Assembly (NCBI GenBank): GCA_020465985.1
Contig: JAANYP010003258.1
Coordinates: forward strand, 1,133,501-1,197,500
From: Centrapalus pauciflorus
Lineage: Eukaryota; Streptophyta; Magnoliopsida; Asterales; Asteraceae
Direction of reading: 5' to 3'
DNA: 64,000 nucleotides
Shown here: in pieces, positions 12,001 to 24,902 of the stretch
Layout: each line of letters begins with the position of its first letter
Numbering within the stretch: the stretch's first letter is position 1
Program-made: the position numbers and the translations under genes
Notes under the pieces: generated by a model
The model's database searches: none
What the model saw: only the letters and a program-made list of their open reading frames with translations
Told to the model about the DNA's origin: nothing

Positions 12001-15000
12001 GCTTAACCATGCATTGGTTTCAGGAAATAACTTAGTACTTATTAGACATTTCTTGGTTTATAGTTTACCACATTGAGACTTTCCACTAGCAAAAGATAAC
12101 ATGGTGTTTGGATGTGGTCGAGGACATTATCATAGCAGACCAAGTAAACATGATTACATGAATATGTTCTAAAGTTTGAATGTGCATGTGATAATAGTTT
12201 AGTGGTTTGTTGGCAGAAGTATGGATCATTTGCTATTTGAATACACTTACACAAAAGAAGCACTCATTATATGTTAATAGTTGAATGGGTATGTCTTAAG
12301 AGATTTAGGGTGCTTGTTTTATGTTTCTTTGGTTTATAGTAAGTGAACTTGTGACTATTTATTTATAAAAACTGATATGGTACATGAACAAAAATTGTAC
12401 CATATTAGCAACCAGTAAGGCAGTAAGTCACCCCACAACCTTAACGTACCATATTAGTAAGTTATCCTAAAGTACACTTACCTTATGTGTCTAAAAAAGT
12501 TCATGTACCATATTGGTAAATTTCTAATGGTACATTGGTATTCTACGACCTTAACCCTAACTCATAAAATAACTTTTTTTATATATCATAATGCATAAGA
12601 TTAAAGTACTTTCTAGTAACCTCTGTTTTAAATTATTCTTTGATACAATATGCATCTAAAGTCAATTCTATTTCTTTACATGTGAACTAAATTCAATTTC
12701 ATCCTTAATTTTTGGAGGGCATAAACCACATCTGATATATTCTTCTCTTGTTGTAATGTTGTAGCAACTAGCAAGTTCTTATTCACTGTATTTATGGCTA
12801 AAAAAGCCTATTCTAGAAAAACATATGGATTTGATAAAAAAACATGTATAAAGTATATAGTTATATATACTACGGAGTATTCACTAAATTTAATTAATAA
12901 ATATTAATAAATCGATAATTTTATAGATTATTCATCTATCGATAAATTAATAAACTCCTTAAAATAATCATTTTTCTGTATCCTAAAGATAATATATTGT
13001 ATGATGGAAATGCATATGTTGATTCATTTATAACTGGCAATCTTCATTTTTCTGTTTAATGCTAGAACATTACTTTTCATGCCGCGCTTTCCTATTTAAA
13101 GGATGAAGATTATGGTTCTATGTTTTAGCTGATCTATTTTTAAGGATGATTCTTCTTATTTTGCTTTGTGTTTAATGCAATTGGTTTGTCAAATATCTAG
13201 ATTTCTAAACTCATGAACATTTAATGTCTTGCAGATACACAGATAGAATGAAAAGTGCTGCTCATCAATTTAGCCAGGCTTTATCTATAGATCCGTTGTT
13301 GTGGGCTGCCTACGAGGAGTTGTGTAAATTAGGTATGCCAAAATTTTCTATAGTATGTGGCCTTACATTGACTTTATTGCTCAAGGTGGTGATTTATTTG
13401 AATTTCGTCTACGTACATTGTTTGATTTCTATTATAATGCTTATATGTTAAATAATGAATTTGTTATTCATTCACCTTGTTGGTCAATATGTATGTTTCA
13501 TATATCATTATCGTTTTCCAACATTATTATTAACGTTGTTTGGAATGGAATATGATGTTTCATTTGCATTATTATTCAACTTCATCTTTTGTGTCTATTT
13601 ATCTTTATGTTCAGGAGCTGCTGGAGAAGCAACAGCAGTCTTTGGGGAATCGGCTTCTGAATGCATCCAGAAGCAGTACACAAGCCATGACATAGCTTCG
13701 CAGGTGCATTCATCCAGTGATGACCATAATCTAGTTTCTGGGAGACAAGTGGCTGAAAGTATTAGTCCAAGGCAATTGAGACATTTGCATGGAAATAACG
13801 TTAGGGATAATTCTGTAAATCATAATGGTGCAGTTTTTTCGGGAAGCACAGCTAACCAACCGAATAATGGTGTTCATACTAACATATCGTTTTATAATAC
13901 TCCTTCCCCAATGGCCAGCCAGGTATAGGCACTGAACCGACCAGATCTTACTACTTTATTTATATGTTTATTATTTGGAAGTGTGATTCTTCTTGATTCT
14001 GTTGATCTGAATACAAATCTTTTGTGGACTTCTGTTTTATTAAAATTTTTAGGCATTTTTCTTTGCTAACTCAATTCCTGCTTTTACAGTTTTTCTGGTA
14101 GAGCAATGTAGTTGACATTTGTGACTGCTTAAATATTGATAAAAACATCTTCTATAGTATGTGTATCCATATATTGTTCAAATATCAAATGTAACCACAT
14201 GAAGCTAAAAACAGTAAAACATACAGGTAAATGCATTTCATTTTTATGTTTAACTGTGTTCTCTTTCACAATATATTGCTAGTCCTTGTATTCTCTCTGA
14301 TGCTTCTTAGCTTAGGAATGGTATGAAATATTGATCATAAATCTGATTTGAATCTATATGATATAATTTTGCAAGATGTCATCTATTCTTCTATTATACT
14401 TACACGGTAACTATGTTATTGACTAAGGGGGTGTTTGGGACTGCGTTTGCAAAGTGATTATGTGTGACATTCTATAGATTTTCAAGTCATAGTAGCCATA
14501 TTTTTAACTGTAAATTATCTATGTTATTGAGTGAAGTCATTTCCTCTGCTGAATAAGTTTAGGACTTCCCTTAACATACAAAGTTAATTTATCTTTATTT
14601 AAATAGGCTTGGGGTTAGGGAGGGTGGTCATTGGTGGGAACTGGGATGGCTGAATAAAAAGTTTGAGGAAATTACTAAATATTATTTTCCTAGATTTGGA
14701 TTATTCTTTTTGCCATGGTTCTTAGATAGAAGCTACAATATCATCATTTAAGTTCTCTGGAATTTTGTAGATGTCAGGTGTGGCCCCACCACCTATATGT
14801 AGAAACATGCTCCCAAATGGTCCAAACTCAAGCTCCATTGCTGCTGATGCGTCTCCAAGATCAACTGTGAAATCTACCATTCAAGCTCCTCGAAGAAAGT
14901 TTGTGGACGAGGGGAAGCTAAGAAAAGTGTGAATTTGTTATTTAGTCTAAAATCTTTAGCTTCCTGCTATTCTGTCATATGTAATCATGTTGCATTTCTT

Positions 15001-18000
15001 TAAATTCAGTATATCTAGAATATCGTTCATATACCATACACCTTGTAGGGGAACATTTCATGTCCCGTATATGCATGAATTTAATATACAGGTCACTTCC
15101 TTTTATGATGTCTGTATAAAATGTTGTGTTCTTTTCCAGATATCAGGAAGGTTGTTTTCCGATTCCGGTCCTAGACGAAGCACCAGACTTGCTGGAGAAG
15201 CTGGTTCTGTAGCAAGTTTAAGTGGTGTTGCAGTAGCTGGGAATGGAATGAATCACTCGTCTAAGTATCCTAGTAGTTCTAAGTTAGGCTCTGCAGCATT
15301 TCGTTCAGTAACAGTTAGAAAGGGACACTCCTGGTCTACTGAAAGTATTAGTGAAGGTCAACGTTAATTTAATATGCTTCCTTCTTCACTTATCCATGAA
15401 TGATCATAGAAAAAATATCTTCATGCTTTATATTCTCTGTTAAAAGTCATCAGATACATGAGAGGTCTATGCTTAAACTAATTCCCTGGGTAGCCATTGA
15501 GCTGTTTTAAATTGCAGTAGTCTATTCGTCATTTATTATATTTATTAAAAAAGTCTACTCCACTCTCACCCTATGCTGCCTGTTGATTTTAAAGAATGCA
15601 TTGCTGTCTCAATTTTTCAGGAATTCGGTCTGAGCTTGATGACTCCCGTTCAAATGCGACCACCACCTCTGGTTCATCCCCCTCACCTGATACTAGATCT
15701 TGTGAACGTGATGCTTCAATCCTGTCAATAGGTCGGGCTTCCATGAGTGTATCAAAAGTTGCTAATGGTGCTTCCGAAGTATTGTCCCTTATGAAAATCC
15801 TAGGGGAAGGTTACCGACTTTCTTGTCTATACCGGTGTCAGGTATCATGAAGTAACAAATATTGCTATTTTTGCTGGTGATGTACTTTTCTGATTTGTAT
15901 CTTTTGTAACAGGATGCTCTTGACATATTTCTGCAACTTCCTCATAAGCATTATAACACAGGCTGGGTGCTCTCTCAGGTAATTAACATTGTCATCATAT
16001 AACCAGTGCATGAGTTCTTTTTAAGGTTGGTGGTACATTATTTTCCATATGAGAATTCTTTAATACTCAGATAGATGGTATGAGTATATTCCTTGATGTG
16101 TTTCTGATTTATTGTTTTGGCATTGTGGATTTTCCGAGTATAGGTTGGAAAAGCTCATTTTGAATTGGTTGATTATCTAGAAGCTGAGCGTGCTTTTAGC
16201 AATGCCCGCTTGGCTTCTCCTTATAGCTTAGAAGGAATGGATATATATTCTACTGTTCTATATGTAAGTTCTTCTACTTACTTAACCTTTACTATATTTT
16301 TGCTGCTATGCAATTTGTACTTAGAAGCCTAATGTTATTAATATTCACCTCTCAGTATATTGAAAATATGAATATGAAAATAGCACAAAATATGAAATAT
16401 GATGATATAAGTGTTCATAGGAGGTAGTGCAATGTGTACTTAAATACGAGAACAATATAACTGGTTGTTCCACCATTCGAAAAAGAGCACACCTTGATGT
16501 GCAACTATGATTATGAGATCAGCATGTGCTACTTCGTGTACTTTTGTATTCTAAATGACTTTTAAGTATGCTGTATGCTCAATTCAACAAGGGGCAGATC
16601 ATGTCTCATAAATTTCATCCCAGTATTTTGATGATTTAAGTTGTTAAGCTTATGGGATAATTATGTTTCATGTTTTTCTCTTGTGGCAAATGATGCTATG
16701 TTTTGTATTTTTCCTTTTTTTGTGGAAAAAAAATTGCTTCCATATATGACATTGGAAAAAATGTGAGTTTAATGAATGAAATTATAAATCTAAAGAAATG
16801 AATAAAGATTAGGAAGAGAATTAGACAAACACACTAGAAAAATGGTGGGTTAAACTTGCTCAAATGTAGGGTTGGAAAAAGGTTTTGTGACATTAAAACT
16901 AAACTACGTAGTTTTGAGCATGCTCTATATGCAAGCTTGCATATAAGAAAACCATGTGTTCACATAAAAAAAAGGGTGAACGCTCCCCATTGCTGGCCCT
17001 ACCAGCTTGTCCCTGAAGCAAGAAAGAGGACCTCTCTTCTTGATTCCCACCTCCTTACTGGCAGGGCAGGAGGGGGGGGGGGGGGTATATTCACATTACA
17101 GTTAGCATGTCAAATTTGTTCATTTGCTTTCTCGCTCACTGGTTAGTGAACAGTGTGTGATCAAACAAAACACCATCTTCTCTCTATATATATACAAGGA
17201 TTATAATATGGGATTTTTATTGCCGTAATGCCAAATCCAAGTACTCAACTAAGCTGTACAATAGATCAAGTGTATCTATATGTGGTTTTACTTTTTTTAT
17301 TTTTTTTCGGTAAAGGAGATAGGAACTACATTTTGACTCATTGTAACTTATATAGTTATATTAACCACGTGCTAACTTAATCCCTACTCTTTCATTTTTA
17401 CATAAACCTGCAAATCTCCACTTTAGAACCTTGTACACAATATCATAAATGGTTAAAGCGAGTAAGATTGCTACATGTTTTTGCACATTGAGCTTATTAT
17501 GTCACAAAGTCAAGTATCCATACATCAAGTTATCATGATTTATATAAACAATAGTTGTCGTAAATTTTCAAAGGCTATTTGTATTTAATTTTGCAGCACT
17601 TAAAGGAAGATATGAGATTGAGTTATTTGGCACAGGAACTGATATCAACAGATCGCTTAGCCCCACAGTCATGGTTAGCAATTTTTAAAGTTCCAACAAA
17701 ACCTTTAATTTTTGTTTGTTCGTTATGAGAAACATTTTATCACTACTTCAGCTATCAAGGTTTCAATTGCCTTGTTATATTGGTATAGAGGTGATATATA
17801 GATTTAGTAATAATATAATCATAATTTATTTTTATTTGTCTTCCTGGTTAGTAAATTGCTAAATAGTCATAGCGATTTAAACAGTGAACGATGCCCTCAG
17901 AAGATATGTACATTTGCTTCAATTTACTTTTTCTTCCACATATGTTGCAGGTGTGCAATGGGAAATTGTTATAGTATGCAGAAAGATCATGAGACTGCAC

Positions 18001-19529
18001 TCAAGAACTTTCAAAGAGCAGTGCAGCTGAATTCAAGATTCGCCTATGCTCACACCCTTTGTGGCCATGAGTACGAATTTACTTCTTTATTCATGAATTA
18101 GAGTGATGCTTACAAGTCTTTATACTTCAATAATGTATGTAAGCTGTCTTTACATCACTTTACTGAGCTATTCATGATCTGCATACGAATCTATCTTCAT
18201 TTGTAGATATGTGGCTTTGGAGGATTTTGAGAACGGAATCAAGAGTTACCAGAATGCACTTCAGATTGATGCAAGACATTACAATGCGTGGTATGGCCTT
18301 GCAATGATATATCTTCGCCAGGAGAAGTATGAGTTCTCAGAGCATCACTTTAGAAAGGCTCTCCAGATAAATCCACGTTCTTCTGTTATAATGTCTTATC
18401 TTGGGACGTCCTTGCATGCTTTGAAGGTTAGTCTCATCATTATTGATCAGATGAAAGTTGGTACACGTAAGACTTTTTGTGTCTTTTTTAATTACTTTTT
18501 TGGAATGGATTTAGAATATCAATATTCCCATTATCTTTACAAATAACTGATTGTATTTGATATACGTCCATAAGATTCTTTTACCAATCTAGCCATCTAG
18601 GATATGTTTTATATTTGATGAACAGTCAAATATTTTACATAAACTATATACCAAATAAAAGGTTGAAATATTTGGGACAAATGCGATGTATATCATTTGC
18701 TAACGAAAATTATGTTTGTTATAGTACCAATTTTCACCATTTCTGATACTAAATTCTCAGAGAAACGAAGAAGCTTTGGTGATGATGGAGAAAGCTATAA
18801 TAGCAGATAAAAAGAACCCTCTTCCAATGTATCAAAAGGCTAACATCCTTGTGAGCATGGAGGATTTTGATGGTGCGTTACACGTTTTAGAAGAGCTTAA
18901 AGAGTATGCTCCTCATGAAAGCAGCGTGTATGCATTGATGGGCAAGATATACAAACGGCGCCTTATGTATGACAAGGCTATGCTTCACTTTGGTTTGGCT
19001 TTAGATTTGAAGCCTTCGGCAACAGATGTGGCTACTATCAAGGTGACGTGCTTGTTTGATTCTGCTTTCTATTAGAATTAACAATCTAAAAACCATTGGA
19101 CTAAACTGCCACTACTATTAATAGTTTACAATATTTAGAAGTCCTATATAAATCAACTAAGTTTCTTTTACAAGTCTTATGATGACGTGTTATCAAAAAT
19201 GTTGATCTGTCAGTAGGACATGCTTGATTTACCTTTATTTTATCACAAATGCTAATGTGTCTAAACCGACACATTCAAAGAACCAAGCTGGAATCCTAAC
19301 CACTTGTGGTCGGGTTGGTTGCCATTCTACTTTCAAAATGGTTTTTGGTTTGGTTCCCATTCTTGTTAAAATCCGAAACCAAACTAGTTTCTTTGTGTTT
19401 TTTCAAACTTAAAATGACACTGTTTTAGGAAATATTTTCCAAATTAAAACAAACTCGAGTATGGATCCAGTTGTGGTTTGGACGTGTGGTTTCGGACCGA
19501 ATTAGTTGACCTGATTGGTTTCCGGTTCC

Positions 19530-19605
<76 letters not shown>

Positions 19606-20196
19606 TATATAATTTCCTGTTCTGGTTCAGCTTGGTTTTGGCCTGAAGCCTGATGCACACCGCTTTGACTTTAGTACTGTACATTAGGCGGTTGAAGTAG
19701 TAAATGAATTTACACATGTTGACTAAAGTTGACATGTTAAAGGAAATTACCTTTATCCTTGTAAAAAAGTTCTACTTGAATCATACGTTGTATTCTCCAA
19801 ATTGGAAAGAAAAGAAGGGAGGGAAGATAATTTCTATCGACTCATTTTAGTTCATTAAAATTGCATCGTCTGACCTGGTGTATAATTTAAGCACCACATT
19901 TAATTATTTGATAACAAGAAGTCTCAAAAAATCTTATAATAAATGAAAATGAAAACAACTGCAATTTTCCTGGGAAATTCGAGAAAGTAAACTCTTGCAA
20001 AATGCAAATCTCTCCAAAATGAAGAGTAATATGGAGGTATGAAAATTTCAGTTGAACATATTATTGTATACAGGGGAAAGACGGCAGATTTAGAGCCTAA
20101 TACTCATGTTACTTTGAATGTTTTTTTTTTCCCTGTTTCCGACAGGCTGCCATCGAGAAATTACATGTGCCTGATGAATTAGAGGATAACTTATAG
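9046..20196 (+). CDS. CDC27B: Anaphase-promoting complex subunit CDC27/APC3 (HOBBIT-type)
   Basis: Sixteen coding exons give 756 residues: 9046-9150, 9692-9764, 11066-11175, 11372-11418, 13235-13332, 13615-13922, 14771-14926, 15140-15356, 15621-15841, 15913-15978, 16144-16263, 17597-17673, 17951-18070, 18207-18426, 18761-19042, 20146-20196. All junctions are GT-AG and the frame is continuous. Residues 1-145 are the N-terminal TPR region (start MEGVLIDCVQ, with NAIFMCERLCSEFPSE). Residues about 150-440 are a Ser/Asn-rich linker with conserved islands APRRKFVDEGKLRK (end of exon 7) and RLFSDSGPRRS (exon 8). Residues about 445-740 form the C-terminal TPR superhelix (HKHYNTGWVLSQ, CAMGNCYSMQKDHETAL, ARHYNAWYGLAMIYLRQEK). 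This is the scaffold subunit that binds co-activators in the APC/C ubiquitin ligase in the nucleus, driving mitotic exit. It closely follows Arabidopsis CDC27B (HOBBIT, about 744 residues). No disabling change is seen. Confidence 0.97.
10631..10962 (+). repeat. Tandem duplication (~165 bp unit) in CDC27 intron 2
   Basis: Two adjacent copies, 10631-10800 and 10801-10962. Each runs from an accaaaa/acccaaaa A-rich start through cagaaagaaactag, aaacagtcca and tattttttgct to ataagtttgtggaacca. The copies have diverged by scattered substitutions and small indels, so this is an old local duplication. Confidence 0.85.
11687..12302 (+). repeat. Tandem duplication (~305 bp unit) in CDC27 intron 4
   Basis: Copies at 11687-11990 and 12002-12302 share the order cttaaccatgcat, ttattagacatttcttggttta, gactttccactagc, gataacatggtgtttgga, catgaatatgttcta, agaagtatggatc and aatgggtatgtc. 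It is unrelated in sequence to the duplication in intron 2. Confidence 0.88.
12330..12557. mobile_element. Mutator-like MITE copy in CDC27 intron 4
   Basis: The right end, read inward from 12557, is GGGTTAAGGTCGTAGAATAC followed by CCAATATGGTACATGAAC. It is the same family as the element at 1667-2220. Towards the left a matching inverted segment (gatatggtacatgaac at about 12374) is present, but the outermost left end has eroded and no 9-bp duplication could be confirmed. Confidence 0.6.
17072..17085 (+). repeat. Run of 14 G in CDC27 intron 11
   Basis: A homopolymer of 14 guanines preceded by gggcagga. Long G-runs are rare in this AT-rich DNA. On the transcribed RNA it lies inside a 1333-nt intron (16264-17596). 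Confidence 0.9.
19252..19664. mobile_element. Degraded hAT-like MITE with (AT)n core in CDC27 intron 15
   Basis: Both flanks carry the ggttggttgcc/ggtttggttcc/ccggttcc motifs of the hAT-like elements at 4993 and 56124. The outer edges (gctaatgtgtctaaaccg and, at the right, ctgatgcacaccgc) are plausible worn ends. The core is a microsatellite: TA/AT from about 19531 to 19589, then (AC)8 to about 19605. Confidence 0.5.
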
Positions 20197-20283
20197 AGCT
20201 CGTTCGTATGCACTTGTAAAATATATGCATGAAGGACCTTTCTTTCCCGCTTTTATCAGGAATTTTGATACGAGTCTGTACCC

Positions 20284-20308
20284 CTTTCTTTCTTTCTTTC
20301 TTTCTTTC
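20284..20308 (+). repeat. (CTTT)n microsatellite in CDC27 3' UTR
   Basis: About six CTTT units, 90 bp beyond the CDC27 stop codon, so probably inside the 3' UTR. Confidence 0.85.
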
Positions 20309-20310
20309 TG

Positions 20311-22339
20311 CTCTTTCATATTTTTAGACATTTTAATAGGTTTTAGAAGAACGTACCGCCACAGTTGATAGTATGTATGTACCGATTAGGTTTACTGCCA
20401 ACCAAAGGCTTGTAACATTAACGTTATATTGCTAGTTGATGTGATTCTGGAATGACTGTTTTTGTTTTATATTTTTACTTCAGTTATGCTTGTGATTTGT
20501 TGAATTATTCGGTGGAAGATTTGTAGGTTTAGGAGACTGGGTGGGAAACCTTGGCAAATTTCTAAATTGAACCTGGAACATAGATATATGTTGGTGGTTT
20601 TAGAATTTTCCAGAAAAGCTATTTTTGGTTGCAGTTTTTTACAGTGATTGAACTGGAATCGATATATTTTTCGTTGACAGAATGTCGACTTTATATCAGT
20701 TCTTTTAATTTGGAAAAATCAAAATTTGTATCTGGTTTATGTTCTGGCTTGGGATCAAACAGATTCTAAACCCGAGAGATGGACCTGCAACAAGGTGATT
20801 CAAATGTGTTGGTCCATTTTTGAGGATGTGTCACAAAAGTTCATGCCATTCTTTTATGAATTCTATTTTTACAACCCATATATATAATAATGAAAAACAA
20901 ACAAAAACATAATGAAATGAGAAAATGGAAAGATATACCTTTAAAATAGTAAAGTTTTAGTTTTAAGAAAAGTAAAATAAGTGATTATAAAATAAGAAAA
21001 ATAGGACAGGTGATTGGAAAAGTAAGAGAGAAAAAAAGAGTATTATAGAGAAATATAGGGTAGGTAATAGAAAAGTGATATTTTAAAAAGTGAAATGAAA
21101 ATTTAAGAAATTGTCGTTGAGTAAACAGGTTTTCATTTTTTTTTGAAAAGTAAAATAGAAATTTCGAAAATTTGCATGAACTAAACGCTAGGGAACGTAC
21201 ACTAAAAAATATATGTGCTTTAACTAATCTTTTACTTTTATATAATGGTTAATATTAGAATAAATATACTTCCATCATTTCATTAATTTTATCTTTTAAA
21301 CGTTTTTAAATGGTCTAGGTATTTTCTATAGTTTATTTAAAACTGTATATTTTTAAAAATAAAAAGTCTACCACCGTTATTAATATTTATTATTATCAAA
21401 GAAGGATGACTTTATATTAAATTTCTCATCAGATTTTATCACTTATTGTATCAAATTAAAATGACAGGTTACATCAGATTATTGATTATTCAAAACGCTC
21501 TTATTAAAATTATGAAATGTTAGGTACAAGTTATTTCATGTTCAACCAAAAAAGTCAGTTTTGTATGCTATTTGCTCTTTCTTTATCAACTATTTAAAAT
21601 GTTTGTTTTCTTTTTTGAGAAACTAAAAAGCAATATCAGAATTTTAAATTACTAAAAAAAGATATTTGAACTTCAAAATATCAAAAATAAATTTTCAACA
21701 CAATTAAAACACCTTTGATATCAAAATAATCATGGATTGAATATAAATGAGTTTCGATTTGGGGACCATGGGCCTACGGATCTGCTTTTGGTCCGGTCCA
21801 AACACCAAAGTCAAGGAGCGTCTGTTTTAAAGGTCAAAAAAACTATAATGGCCTGGAGAGTGGAGGGACAAACTTAAGTAATTTGCTTCCTCTTCAAGGG
21901 CATTTGGTCATTTGCATTCTCTTTTCCTTTTTTAATTTTTCATTTTTCATTTTTCATTTTTTTTTCTTAAAATGCAAATTCGAAAATTAGGTAACACGGC
22001 ATATCAAACTTTATTTTCCCCACATAGTGGCATTATATCCTAATCCTAAGTCCTAACGTGATTACGTGACTAATTAAAACGATTTACGTGAATCATTGTG
22101 GACTAGATGTCGATGCCTCGATGGGAATGTGTTGCAAAGAGAATATGATGTTGTTCCTCTTGAAATATATGGAAAAACAGAAAAATTATAAGTTATACAT
22201 ATCTTGAAAACTTGTCATATCATTTCTATATAATAACTACATACAAATTTTTTTATGTTCAAATAACAAACCACGTAAAAAAAACATGGAAAAAAAATTG
22301 TATAATTTAATTAAGTTTAATTTTAATAATATGAAAGAT
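20311..22339. other. Intergenic, no gene seen
   Basis: AT-rich DNA between CDC27 and the DUF761 gene. A region around 20880-21190 rich in gaaaaagtaaaataag phrases resembles worn MITE sequence, but no paired ends were found. Confidence 0.45.
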
Positions 22340-22545
22340 TTATTATGAAAAAAACCAACATGTTTTCACGGCTTTTGCGTTTTCGTCCTTCCATGATATC
22401 TTTTTCCATAAAAAACCTGAAGTTATTTTTTTTATTTTTGGTTCAGTGAAATTTGGACATTACACCCCGGTTATAATTTGTGAACCGGGTTTTTAAAAAC
22501 AGAAAAACCGAGTTCTGATGTATCCTAATATAAAACATTACTCAA
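22340..22545. mobile_element. Unclassified MITE-like repeat, copy 1 of 3
   Basis: Starts ttattatgaaaaaaaccaac and contains gcgttttcgtccttccatg, ggttcagtgaaatttggac and an internal hairpin (gaaccgggtttttaaaaac...aaaaccg). The same segment occurs reversed at 46910-47155 and more diverged at 53690-53935. No transposase and no clear duplication were seen. Confidence 0.6.
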
Positions 22546-22833
22546 AACTTTTATGTATCTAATCATTCATTACTGTTAAATTGACAACAAACAGTATAAG
22601 GGTTTAATGTTAATTGTAAATACAAAGGATACAATTTCTTTCCAAATAAGTCTGCAAAACATTACAAAGCTAATTATTATAACTTTTATTCCATAATTTA
22701 GATTCACCAAAAGTGATTAATTTGAATATAGTTTTCTTGTTATAGAAAAAAATATATATACATACATTGCATGCAAATATCCAACATCCTATTTGCAAAC
22801 AAAAAGAAAGAAAGGATCTCCTTTTATAGGTGC

Positions 22834-22841
22834 TATAAATA
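22834..22841 (+). promoter_or_regulatory. TATA box of the DUF761 gene
   Basis: TATAAATA 142 bp upstream of the start codon of the gene at 22976, within a gctataaatacatttatag context. A start site near 22870 is inferred. Confidence 0.7.
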
Positions 22842-22925
22842 CATTTATAGAGTCTTGAAATCAACAAAATATCCTTCCCCACTCTCCCCCTCTTTTCCAC
22901 CCAAAGAAACACACCAAGCAATCAC

Positions 22926-22974
22926 AAAAAAGAAAAAAAAAAAAAAAAAAAAAAAAAGAAAAAGAAAAAAAAGG
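22926..22974 (+). repeat. Pure-purine A-rich leader directly before the DUF761 start codon
   Basis: About 49 bases of almost only A with a few G end two bases before the ATG. The message would carry a poly(A)-like 5' leader next to its start codon. It may be an ordinary microsatellite, but its position in the leader is notable. Confidence 0.9.
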
Positions 22975-22975
22975 A

Positions 22976-23515
22976 ATGGAGATTGAAGCAAGTAGTGCAC
23001 AAGTGATGGCCAAGAAGCTATGGAACATAGTAAAAGAAGTGATTTACTTGTTAACCCAAGGCTTAACAAAGACCAAGTTTTTTCTTGATCTCCATTTGAT
23101 GCTCAAAAAAGGCAAACTTGCCCTCAAAGCCTTTACAAATCTCATGCTTCACCACCACTATGCCGCCACCATCCGCCGCGTTCATATGTCCTTTGCATCC
23201 CATTATTCAGATTTCAGCCGCACCAAATCACTCAACCGATCGGACCACACTGCCATGATCAAACAATTACTAGACATGGTGAACGACGGTGGCTCTATGG
23301 GCGGTTCACCGTCGGCATTGCCTGGGTTTGGAAGGACGCCGGTGGTGAGGCAGTTGAGGGTGACTGATTCGCCTTTTCCGATGAAAGAGGATCAGCTGGA
23401 AGAAGAGCGCATGCAAGTTGATAAAGCAGCAGAAGACTTCATTCACAGGTTTTATAAAGAGTTAAGGAGACAAAAGAGGATTGCTTTTATTGAATCTCCT
23501 TCACCATACCGTTAA
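22976..23515 (+). CDS. DUF761 domain protein, ACRE146-like
   Basis: An intronless 179-residue protein. The N-terminus (MAKKLWNIVKEVIYLL, then KTKFFLDLHLMLKKGKLALK to about residue 50) has an amphipathic, partly hydrophobic stretch and a basic patch, as in plant Avr9/Cf-9 rapidly elicited protein 146-like sequences. A conserved LPGFGRTPVVRQLRVTDSPF block is at residues 115-134. The DUF761 signature is near the end: Val148-Asp149-Lys150, then AEDFIHRFYKELRRQKR to about residue 168. Relatives are induced in defence and stress, and some affect growth when overexpressed; the biochemical function is unknown. The start is the only ATG after the TATA box that keeps the family N-terminus. It stands alone, with no co-oriented neighbour nearby. 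Confidence 0.93.
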   Translation: MEIEASSAQVMAKKLWNIVKEVIYLLTQGLTKTKFFLDLHLMLKKGKLALKAFTNLMLHHHYAATIRRVHMSFASHYSDFSRTKSLNRSDHTAMIKQLLDMVNDGGSMGGSPSALPGFGRTPVVRQLRVTDSPFPMKEDQLEEERMQVDKAAEDFIHRFYKELRRQKRIAFIESPSPYR

Positions 23516-24033
23516 TGTTACCTATAAATTTAGTTACCATTAAAAACAAAGAAATTTCATGTATAAAAGACATGATTTTCTCCAATATTATGATTGTAAT
23601 AATGACTGTAAGTACGTACGAAGGGTTGATCGAACATTCGGTTTATCGGTTTGTACCAATAAATATAAAAAATGAAAAGGACTCAACTACATATATGTCG
23701 TACGTATAATGTAGTATATATGTTTATGTCAGTCCAATTATTGATTTTTTTCAAATAGATTTCGATGGTTTTGTGCTTGTGATTACAACATAGAATTTTT
23801 AAATATTTTAAACAGTAAATTGATCATTTTAGACTCAGTTTTAACAGGTAAACCGGAGGTCGTGAACGACAAAAATACATGATTAGTGAGAAATTAACAT
23901 CAATAATACAAATCAAATTAAATTTGACATTAATTTCATTTTAACGCACCTATGCACAACGTGTATACGTAAAATGCAAAAAAATATTTATTGACCCGAA
24001 CTAAGATCTATTTGTCTTATGATCGTGAGACCC
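23516..24033. other. 3' flank of the DUF761 gene, no further gene
   Basis: The first ~200 bp probably include the 3' UTR. The rest is AT-rich without coding signal. Confidence 0.5.
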
Positions 24034-24036
24034 TAA

Positions 24037-24273
24037 GGGTGTGTTTGGTATGGGGAATTTGAAAGAAAGAAATGGAAATAGAAATAATTCCATTGTTTGT
24101 TTGGAAGTAGAATTGCAACATGAGAAACCAAACAATTCAATTTCCCTATATTTGAATCTCTCTTAAATGGAGAGAAATGTAGAGAATTGTCAATTCTAAT
24201 TCTCATTCTCTAAACCAATTCCGATTCCTATTCCATTTCTCGACATTTTTAATTCTCTGTATCAAACGCACCC
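24037..24273. mobile_element. Tourist-like (PIF/Harbinger) MITE, 237 bp
   Basis: Terminal inverted repeats GGGTGTGTTTGGTA (left) and GGGTGCGTTTGATA (right, read inward). A TAA duplication flanks both ends (24034-24036 and 24274-24276). The interior is symmetric, with paired gaattccat/aatggaat phrases. Tourist-like MITEs show a 3-bp TWA duplication. Confidence 0.85.
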
Positions 24274-24902
24274 TAAGAATTTGGGGGCCCTGTGCGGTCG
24301 AGCCTCCCACACACCTTAAAATAAGCACCAATCTTTGGTTTCATCATGTACGTCTTGTTCAAGATCATAACTAAACTCAACTTCTTTTTTTTTTTTCAAA
24401 CTTGAAACCACTATGTTTAGTTTGATCATGAATCATGATCATGTCATGTTTTATTTATTTTGGATTCAATTTAGTACATTCATACCAAATGCATTCCAGA
24501 TAGCGGAGTTACGAAAAACTAAAATTAAAATAATAAATAAAAACCCATTCCATAACCAACATGTTAAATTATCTACTTCGTTAATGAAGGGTGATATCAT
24601 ATGCATTCAATTTAGTACATTCATACCAAATCATTCAATTTTGTTTGCTTTTAAGAGGTTAATATTTATGGACTGTAAGATTGTTTGTTAAAATCTATGG
24701 TAGAAGAGATAGGCTAAAAATTTGTAGGAAGACCGTGACTACAAAAAATGATACAAATTTTCACATTTATTTGAGTAAATGCATACACTTAAATGATAGA
24801 AATATGAGCATGAACGAACAAATGTGTCATGACAAAACATTTTGAGTCTAAACTAGTCTGATGATATAAATGTGTGTGCCTATACACACACAGACATACA
24901 TA

